From NCBI GenBank assembly GCA_036272815.1, contig DATAYA010000176.1:1-20382 (forward strand): a DNA stretch of 20,382 bases. The letters run 5' to 3'. Numbering within the stretch: the stretch's first letter is position 1; each line of letters opens with the position of its first letter. The DNA comes from DATAYA01 sp036272815. GTDB lineage: Bacteria; Pseudomonadota; Alphaproteobacteria; Acetobacterales; Acetobacteraceae. Positions 15,444-20,382 of the stretch are shown piece after piece. The notes beneath the pieces are model-generated. The model was not told where the DNA came from. It did no database searches and saw only the letters and a list, made by a program, of their open reading frames with translations. A program made the translations under genes and the position numbers.

Positions 15444-15929
15444 ATGACCGACCAGAGGTTCATGCGGCGCGCGATCGACTTGGCCCGGCAGGCTGCCGCG
15501 ACCCCCGGCGCCTCGCCGATCGGCTGCGTCATCGTGCTCGACGGCGCGGTGATCGGCGAGGGACACAACGAGGTCGACATGCGCCCCGATCCGACGGCGC
15601 ACGCCGAGATGGTCGCGATCCGCCGGGCGGCTGCTCGGCTCGGCCGCTCGGACCTGTCGCGGGCGACGCTTTATAGCACGCTGGAGCCCTGCGGAATGTG
15701 CACGATGGCGTCGATCTGGTCGAAGATCGGCCGCGTGGTGTTCGGCGCCGGGCGTGAGCAGGTGCATCGGATGTATTTCGAGGATCGCCACCTCGACGCG
15801 ATGGACTTCATCACCGACGCCTTCCGCGACGACATCGCGGTGCGCGGCGGCGTGCTTGCCGGGGAGTGTGCCGCGCTCTATCACCGGCCCGCAGAGGACG
15901 TCCCGGAGACGGAACAGGCGAACACCTGA
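15444..15929 (+). CDS. Nucleoside deaminase (cytidine/deoxycytidylate deaminase superfamily)
   Basis: 161-residue zinc-dependent deaminase. The catalytic HAE (H53, E55) and PCGMC (82-86; C83, C86) motifs bind zinc and activate water. The SPIGCVIVLDGAVIGEGHNE strand (24-43) and a C-terminal MYFEDRHLDAM region resemble the TadA/guanine deaminase group. Candidate substrates are guanine, cytosine-type bases or the tRNA wobble adenosine; a C-terminal extension past the TadA core and lack of the typical TadA ending make a free base or nucleoside more likely, but this is not certain. ATG 15444 is chosen because the family starts a few residues before FMRRAIDLA; no good ribosome site is visible, and an in-frame GTG at 15369 is open. 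Confidence 0.85.
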   Translation: MTDQRFMRRAIDLARQAAATPGASPIGCVIVLDGAVIGEGHNEVDMRPDPTAHAEMVAIRRAAARLGRSDLSRATLYSTLEPCGMCTMASIWSKIGRVVFGAGREQVHRMYFEDRHLDAMDFITDAFRDDIAVRGGVLAGECAALYHRPAEDVPETEQANT

Positions 15930-16008
15930 CCGAACCGGCGGCCGGGTTGCTCCGTCACGAACCTGCGCGGCATGATCCGCCTCGTGCCTGCGGGTGGCGG
16001 GGGACGGC

Positions 16009-16692
16009 ATGGCGATACTTGCGCTGGCGGCGGTGGTATGGGTCGGGGTGCATGTCGGCGTCTCCGGCACCCAGTTGCGCCGCCCTGTCGCGGCGGCAAT
16101 GGGGGAACGCGCATTCCGCGCCGTCTTTGCGGCGTTTTCGGTCGCGGCGCTGGCTTTCCTGATCGTCGCCTTTATCCGTGCGCCCGTCCGCGTGCTCTGG
16201 GTGGCGCCGTCAGCGCTGCAATACGCGCTGGCAGTCGTCGTGCTCGCGGCCTTCCTGCTGTTTGCCGGCGCAGTGACAGTGAACAACCCGACGATGGTCG
16301 GCAACGACAACCCGCCGCCCGAGGCGCCGCGCGGGATGATCCGCGTCACGCGCCACCCGATGCTCTGGTCGATCGTGCTATGGGCAGCCGCGCACCTGAT
16401 CGGCGTCGGGACGGAGGCGGGCGTGCTGTTCTTCGGCGCGCTGCTGGCGACGTCCGCATGGGGGATGCCCTCGATCGACGGCAAGCTCGCCGCACGGAAC
16501 CCGGCACTGTGGGCGGTGCTGGCGCCGCGCACCTCCATCCTGCCGTTCGGTGCAATCCTTCGCGGCCGCAACCGCCTCGTACCAAGTGAAATAAACTGGT
16601 TCGGGCAGTTCGTCGCCGTGCTGGTCTGGGCGACGCTGCTGGCGCATGGGCATCTCTGGCTGTTCGGCGTGTCGCCGCTGCGTGGCCCGTGA
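16009..16692 (+). CDS. NnrU family integral membrane protein
   Basis: 227-residue polytopic membrane protein with hydrophobic segments at about 1-19, 40-56, 70-90, 117-133, 136-151 and 198-216. Family landmarks are GVHVGVSG near the N-terminus, NNPTMVGNDNP (92-102), the RHPMLW motif (115-120) shared with isoprenylcysteine methyltransferase-like membrane proteins, and PFGAILRGRNR (179-189). NnrU was named from a denitrification gene cluster, but no nitrogen-oxide gene is seen here, and the biochemical role is unknown. ATG 16009 follows a GGGGGA stretch; an in-frame GTG at 15994 is possible. The stop overlaps the importer 2 ATPase start (GTGA), so it appears to lead the second Liv operon. Confidence 0.85.
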   Translation: MAILALAAVVWVGVHVGVSGTQLRRPVAAAMGERAFRAVFAAFSVAALAFLIVAFIRAPVRVLWVAPSALQYALAVVVLAAFLLFAGAVTVNNPTMVGNDNPPPEAPRGMIRVTRHPMLWSIVLWAAAHLIGVGTEAGVLFFGALLATSAWGMPSIDGKLAARNPALWAVLAPRTSILPFGAILRGRNRLVPSEINWFGQFVAVLVWATLLAHGHLWLFGVSPLRGP

Positions 16693-17453
16693 CGACGCTG
16701 CTCTCCGTTCGCGGACTCACGCACAGCTTCTATGGCGTGCGCGCGCTGGACGGGCTTGATTTCGACGTGCGCGCGGGCACCATCACGGCGCTGATCGGCC
16801 CGAACGGCGCCGGCAAGACGACGGCGTTCCAGTGCATATCCGGCGTGATCGCGCCGGATGCCGGACGCATTGCCTTCGCCGGGCGCGACATCGCGCGCCT
16901 GGCGCCGGATCGCATCACGCGCGCCGGGTTGACCCGCACGTTCCAGATCGCCCGTGGCATCGGCCGGCTTTCGGTGCTGGACAACCTGCTGCTCTATGCG
17001 CCGGCCCAATCCGGCGAGCGCCTGTGGCCGGCGCTATCGGGCGGCTTCCGCACGGCCGAGCGGACGGCGCTGGGGCGCGCCTGGGCGATCGCCGAACGGC
17101 TCAATCTCGCCCGGGTCGCCAACGTGCCCGCCGCCTCGCTCTCGGGCGGTCAGAAGAAGCTGCTGGAGATCGGCCGCGCACTGATGGCGGAGCCGCGTCT
17201 CGTGCTGCTCGACGAGCCGATCGCGGGCGTCAACCCGACGCTCGCCGCCGAGATCGCGACGCATCTGCGGGCACTCTCTGCCGAGGGCGTGACGTTCCTG
17301 GTCGTCGAGCACCACATGGACATGATCGCGCAACTCTGCGAGCCGGTGGTGGTGATGGCCGAAGGACGACGGCTCGCCGAAGGCACATTCGCCGCGATTG
17401 CCGCCGATCCTGCGGTGCAGGATGCCTATATGGGCCGCCGCAGATGGCACTGA
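16689..17453 (+). CDS. Branched-chain amino acid-type ABC transporter ATP-binding protein (LivG family), importer 2
   Basis: 254-residue ATPase. Walker A GPNGAGKT (37-44), LTRTFQIARG (81-90), canonical LSGGQKK (151-157), Walker B LVLLDEP (171-177) with the LivG-type IAGVNP, and VVEHHMDMI H-loop are intact. It is clearly distinct from the importer 1 LivG, which has the LPFGT signature, so the two cassettes are not a recent duplication. GTG 16689 overlaps the NnrU-family stop, and the 3' end overlaps the next ATPase start by 10 bases. The substrate is unknown. Confidence 0.91.
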   Translation: MTTLLSVRGLTHSFYGVRALDGLDFDVRAGTITALIGPNGAGKTTAFQCISGVIAPDAGRIAFAGRDIARLAPDRITRAGLTRTFQIARGIGRLSVLDNLLLYAPAQSGERLWPALSGGFRTAERTALGRAWAIAERLNLARVANVPAASLSGGQKKLLEIGRALMAEPRLVLLDEPIAGVNPTLAAEIATHLRALSAEGVTFLVVEHHMDMIAQLCEPVVVMAEGRRLAEGTFAAIAADPAVQDAYMGRRRWH

Positions 17454-18151
17454 TCGAAGCAGTTGGCATCGTCTGCGGCTATGGTGCCGCGGACGAGATC
17501 CTGAAGGGCGCCGATCTCATGGTGCAGCCGGGCGAGATGGTCGCAATCGTGGGCCCGAACGGCGCCGGCAAGTCGACGTTGCTGAAGGTGATCGTCGGAT
17601 TGTTACGGCTGAAGTCCGGGGAGCTACGCTTCGACGGCGCCCCAATCATGCATCTCCCGACTCGCGAGCGGGCGCGGCGCGGCATCGCCTTCGTGCCACA
17701 GGAAGCCAACGTGTTTCCGACGATGACCGTGCGCGAAAATCTGGAGATGGGCGGCTTCGTGCAAAGGCGCGAGACGAGCGCGCGCATCGCCGCCCTGTTC
17801 GCACAATTTCCGATGCTGGCCGAGAAGCGCCGAGCCGCGGCGCGCACGCTCTCCGGCGGCCAGCGGCAGACGCTCGCGATGGCGATGGCGCTGATGGTCC
17901 AGCCGCTCCTGCTGCTGCTCGACGAGCCGTCGGCCGGCCTGTCGCCGAAGGCTGCCGATGCGCTGTTCGACACGATCGCGGCGATCCATCGCGACGGCAC
18001 TGCGATCGCGATGGTGGAGCAGAACGCATCGGAGGCGCTGATGATCGCCGATCGCGGCGTGGTGCTGGTCGATGGCCGCACAGTGCGCAGCGGCCCTGCG
18101 CGCGCGCTGGCCGAGGACACGGAGGTGCGCCGGCTATTCCTCGGCGGCTGA
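17444..18151 (+). CDS. Branched-chain amino acid-type ABC transporter ATP-binding protein (LivF family), importer 2
   Basis: 235-residue ATPase. Walker A GPNGAGKST (37-45), FVPQEANVFPTMTVRENLEMG (83-103), LSGGQRQ (136-142) and LLLLLDEP (155-162) with SAGLSP are canonical. A VEQNAS segment follows near the C-terminus, where LivF proteins usually carry VEQ. ATG 17444 lies inside the end of the upstream gene, implying coupling. Its stop falls within the first copy of a 26-base tandem duplication (18145-18190), so the sequence immediately downstream has been altered. Confidence 0.91.
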   Translation: MALIEAVGIVCGYGAADEILKGADLMVQPGEMVAIVGPNGAGKSTLLKVIVGLLRLKSGELRFDGAPIMHLPTRERARRGIAFVPQEANVFPTMTVRENLEMGGFVQRRETSARIAALFAQFPMLAEKRRAAARTLSGGQRQTLAMAMALMVQPLLLLLDEPSAGLSPKAADALFDTIAAIHRDGTAIAMVEQNASEALMIADRGVVLVDGRTVRSGPARALAEDTEVRRLFLGG

Positions 18152-18190
18152 TGATGCTTGACGCCATCATCGGCTGATGATGCTTGACGC
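18145..18190 (+). repeat. 26-base tandem duplication at the ATPase/binding-protein junction
   Basis: The segment 18145-18170 is repeated from 18171; the second copy is identical for 20 bases (to 18190) and then diverges. Each copy contains TGATGATG. The first supplies the ATPase stop (TGA 18149-18151). The ATG at 18151 opens an 8-codon frame that ends at TGA 18175-18177, which overlaps the ATG of the second copy at 18177, in frame with the binding protein. The two-copy structure is read directly; any regulatory effect is inference. Confidence 0.9.
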
Positions 18191-18239
18191 AGCGGCACCC
18201 GCTCCCGAATGTCGCGTCCGTTCCGCCATGAGGTCGATC

Positions 18240-19424
18240 ATGCTCACCCGCCGCGCCGCGTTGTTCACCTCCCTGGCACTTCCGGCCGCCGCGCGCATCG
18301 CCCGGGCGGAGGGGGCGCCGATCCCGCTCGGAACGATCCTCCCGCTCACCGGTGCGGGCGGCGCCTATGGCCCGTCGATGGCGAAGGTCGCGCGCGCCGC
18401 GACGGATGCGATCAATGCCGCTGGCGGCGTGCTCGGCCGCAAGCTCGCTCTCACGGTCGAGGACGACCAGACCAGTCCCGACGCCGGAGTGCTCGCTGCG
18501 CGCAAGCTGATCGACGTCAACCGCGTCTGCGCGATCGTCGGCACCTGGGCCTCCGCCGTCACCACCGCCGTCGCACCCCTGTGCTGGCAGAGCAAGACGA
18601 TGCTGTTCACCGTCTCGGGTGCGGACTCGATCACGCGGCTTCCGCACCACGGCTACATCATCCGCACCCAGCCCAACACGCACCTGCAAGGCACTCGCGC
18701 CGGCGCGTTCCTGCTCGCCCAGGGCACGAAGCGCATGTTCGCGCTCTCGGTGCAGGCGCCGTTCGCGGTCGACAGCTACAACCGGATCGCCGAGGTGCTG
18801 AAAGGCGGCGGTGCGAGTGCGACGGGTGACATCATCTACGACCCCTCCAAGACATCCTTCCGCTCCGAGATCGACGAGGCTCTCCGCGGAAAGCCGGACA
18901 CGCTGTTCCTCAACAGCTACGAGCCCGACCTCGCGATCCTGCTGCGCGAGATCTACCAGGCCGGCTTCAACGGCCGCCGAGTCACGCTCGGCTACGCCGC
19001 CAACGAAAAACTGCTCCGCGCGCTGCCGCCGGCGGTGACCAACGGCTTGCTGAGCTACTCGCCTTCGCCCGACATCGCGAGCCCCGCCTATGCGCGCGTG
19101 CAGCAGATCCTGGACACGAAGAATCCCGACCCCTATTCCTGCCAGATCTACGATCATGTCTCGCTCGTCGCCCTCGCGATCGGCAAGGCCGGAGCTGCGA
19201 CCGGGCTCGCGATCCACGACAATGTGCGCACGATCAGCCAGGGCGGCGGGCAGCGCGTCAGCAGTGCTGTGGACGGCCTCAAGCTACTCGCCGCCGGCCA
19301 TGCGGTGAACTATGACGGCGCCTCCGGCCCGTGCGACTTCCTGCCCTCGGGCGACATTGCTGGCTGCAAGTTCCGGTTCGACGAGGCGCAGGCCGGGCAC
19401 GACAAGCTGCTGTCGGTCTCTTGA
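18240..19424 (+). CDS. ABC transporter periplasmic substrate-binding protein (Peripla_BP_6), importer 2, Tat-like signal
   Basis: 394-residue solute-binding protein. The N-terminus has TRRAALF (3-9), a twin-arginine-like motif, then a hydrophobic stretch and a likely cleavage after ARA-EG. The mature protein begins IPLGTILPLTGAGGAYGP, followed by AINAAGGVLGRKLAL and VEDDQTSPDAG, typical of Liv-type binding proteins, and later IVGTWASAVTTAVAPLC. ATG 18240 was chosen because GAGG (18230-18233) lies 6 bases upstream. ATG 18228 has no ribosome site, and ATG 18177 would add 21 residues before the signal but is coupled (TGATG) to the small frame made by the upstream tandem repeat. Unlike importer 1, this gene sits between the ATPases and the permeases. 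Confidence 0.88.
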   Translation: MLTRRAALFTSLALPAAARIARAEGAPIPLGTILPLTGAGGAYGPSMAKVARAATDAINAAGGVLGRKLALTVEDDQTSPDAGVLAARKLIDVNRVCAIVGTWASAVTTAVAPLCWQSKTMLFTVSGADSITRLPHHGYIIRTQPNTHLQGTRAGAFLLAQGTKRMFALSVQAPFAVDSYNRIAEVLKGGGASATGDIIYDPSKTSFRSEIDEALRGKPDTLFLNSYEPDLAILLREIYQAGFNGRRVTLGYAANEKLLRALPPAVTNGLLSYSPSPDIASPAYARVQQILDTKNPDPYSCQIYDHVSLVALAIGKAGAATGLAIHDNVRTISQGGGQRVSSAVDGLKLLAAGHAVNYDGASGPCDFLPSGDIAGCKFRFDEAQAGHDKLLSVS

Positions 19425-20287
19425 CGGCGGAGATCGCGCAGTTCGTCCTCAACGGCCTGATGTCGGGTGCGATGCTGGCAGTGCCGGCGCTCGGCTTCAA
19501 TGCGATCTACGCCGTGCTGCGGTTTCCGAACTTCGCCGTGGGCGGCATTGCGACCGTCGGCGCCTATGCCGGATACGTCGCCAATGTCGGCCTCGGCGCG
19601 GCGGTCGCGCCCTCGCTCGCCGCCGCCTTCGTCGTCGGCGGCATCGTGGGCGTCGTCTGCGACGAGGCGTCGCTGCGTCGGCTGCGCCCGGCCGGCCCGC
19701 TCGCGGCCGCGATCGCCTCGGTGGCGCTCAACATCGTGCTCGAGAATGTCGTGCGCTTCGCGTTCGGAAACGATCTGCGCAGCTACGACCTGCCGATCTT
19801 CCGCGACTGGCGGATCGGCGCGCTCCGTCTCGGACCGCAGCAGGCGGCAAATGCCGGTTGCGCGCTCGTGGTCATGGTGGCGCTGTTCGCGTTCCTGCTG
19901 CTGACGCGCACCGGCAAGACCATGCGTGCAGTCGCCGACAACGCCGCACTCGCCGGGCTCAAGGGCATCAACGCCGCCGTGGTCGCGCGTGTGGCAACGT
20001 TCGTGGGCATGGGCCTCGCGGGACTCGGCGGCATGCTGATCGCGCTCGACAGCTCGATTGACCCGCTCACCGGCTTCGATGTCATGCTGGCCGTGTTCGC
20101 CGCCTGCGTCGTGGGTGGCCTTGGCAGCATCCCAGGCGCGGTCGCGGGCGCCTTCGCCGTCGGCCTTGCAGAGGAACTTTCTGTACTCGTGCTGCCGCCG
20201 TCGTATCGCTCCGCGGTCGGCTTCCTCGCCATCCTGCTCGTACTGTCGCTGCGCCCGACCGGACTGCTGGGCGTGCGCGACGCCTGA
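19421..20287 (+). CDS. Branched-chain amino acid-type ABC transporter permease (LivH family), importer 2
   Basis: 288-residue membrane permease. The N-terminus FVLNGLMSGAMLAVPALGFNAIYAVLRFPNFAVGG matches the LivH pattern (NFAVGG where many have NFAHGE). The coupling loop GKTMRAVADNAALAGLKGIN (about residues 166-185) and the C-terminal GGLGSIPGAVAGAFAVGLAEE block are conserved. TTG 19421 overlaps the upstream stop (TTGA) and gives the family's usual short lead; no Shine-Dalgarno is visible, so the gene probably depends on coupling. The next ATG at 19460 would remove the start of the first membrane segment. The stop overlaps the next ATG (TGATG). Confidence 0.88.
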   Translation: MTAEIAQFVLNGLMSGAMLAVPALGFNAIYAVLRFPNFAVGGIATVGAYAGYVANVGLGAAVAPSLAAAFVVGGIVGVVCDEASLRRLRPAGPLAAAIASVALNIVLENVVRFAFGNDLRSYDLPIFRDWRIGALRLGPQQAANAGCALVVMVALFAFLLLTRTGKTMRAVADNAALAGLKGINAAVVARVATFVGMGLAGLGGMLIALDSSIDPLTGFDVMLAVFAACVVGGLGSIPGAVAGAFAVGLAEELSVLVLPPSYRSAVGFLAILLVLSLRPTGLLGVRDA

Positions 20288-20382
20288 TGGCGAGCTATCT
20301 CCTCGCACTCGCGGTCTATGCCGGACTGAGCGGAATTCTGGCCCTCGGACTCAACCTGGTCTGGGGCCTGGGCGGAATGATA
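20287..20382 (+). CDS. Branched-chain amino acid-type ABC transporter permease (LivM family), importer 2, partial
   Basis: Only the first 32 codons are inside the window; the gene continues past the right edge. The visible N-terminus, with ILALGLNLVWG at residues 17-27, is the LivM-type first transmembrane segment (compare ILGLNLVSG in importer 1). ATG 20287 overlaps the upstream stop (TGATG). The position after the LivH-type gene supports the call. Confidence 0.8.
   Translation, partial: MASYLLALAVYAGLSGILALGLNLVWGLGGMI

Noticed and set aside
15300..17009. Minus-strand frame of 569 codons across the deaminase and NnrU-family genes
   Set aside because: It is antisense to two genes with intact catalytic or family motifs and looks like a shadow frame.
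18151..18177. Eight-codon open frame as a real small gene
   Set aside because: It arises from the tandem duplication and has no independent support; it is better treated as a coupling artefact.

Overview
The window is GC-rich, tightly packed bacterial DNA. Many junctions are ATGA, GTGA or TGATG overlaps, and starts are often GTG or TTG. Gene content (minCDE, two branched-chain-amino-acid (Liv) type ABC importers with Tat-like solute-binding proteins, an ACAD10/11-like acyl-CoA dehydrogenase) and codon use suggest an alphaproteobacterium, perhaps Rhodospirillales/Acetobacteraceae. That placement is inference; no rRNA or other taxonomic marker is present.

Layout. (1) 1-1075, minus strand: a flavin reductase gene followed by a broken luciferase-like monooxygenase gene that has lost its N-terminus and carries a frameshift. 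(2) 1361-11472, plus strand: one long, nearly gapless catabolic cluster. It holds Liv-type importer 1 (ATPase, ATPase, permease, permease, binding protein), then an acyl-CoA dehydrogenase, a short-chain dehydrogenase, an aminoglycoside-phosphotransferase-fold kinase, an enolase-superfamily (mandelate racemase/muconate lactonizing) enzyme and a Gfo/Idh/MocA oxidoreductase. (3) 11462-12932: a nucleoside phosphorylase-family gene (minus) divergent from a DoxX/DoxD-like membrane protein gene (plus). (4) 12945-15290, minus strand: minC-minD-minE plus an OsmC-family gene, apparently one operon. (5) 15444-20382, plus strand: a cytidine/deoxycytidylate-type deaminase, an NnrU-family membrane protein, then Liv-type importer 2 (ATPase, ATPase, binding protein, permease, and a second permease cut by the window edge).

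How it fits together. The most interesting part is cluster 2. The dehydrogenase strongly resembles the ACAD10/ACAD11 subfamily, and the neighbouring kinase is what is fused to it in the animal proteins. Kinase + ACAD + SDR also matches the logic of the Pseudomonas levulinate genes lvaA, lvaC and lvaD: phosphorylate the 4-hydroxyl of a hydroxyacyl-CoA, eliminate phosphate, then oxidise the 3-hydroxyacyl-CoA. Here that set is preceded by a dedicated importer and followed by an acid-sugar/hydroxy-acid type dehydratase and an NAD(P)-dependent oxidoreductase. This suggests uptake and breakdown of an unidentified hydroxylated carboxylate. No acyl-CoA ligase, LvaB homologue or transcriptional regulator was seen in the window.

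No rRNA, tRNA, CRISPR array, insertion sequence or phage gene was recognised. No intergenic stretch exceeds 300 bases.
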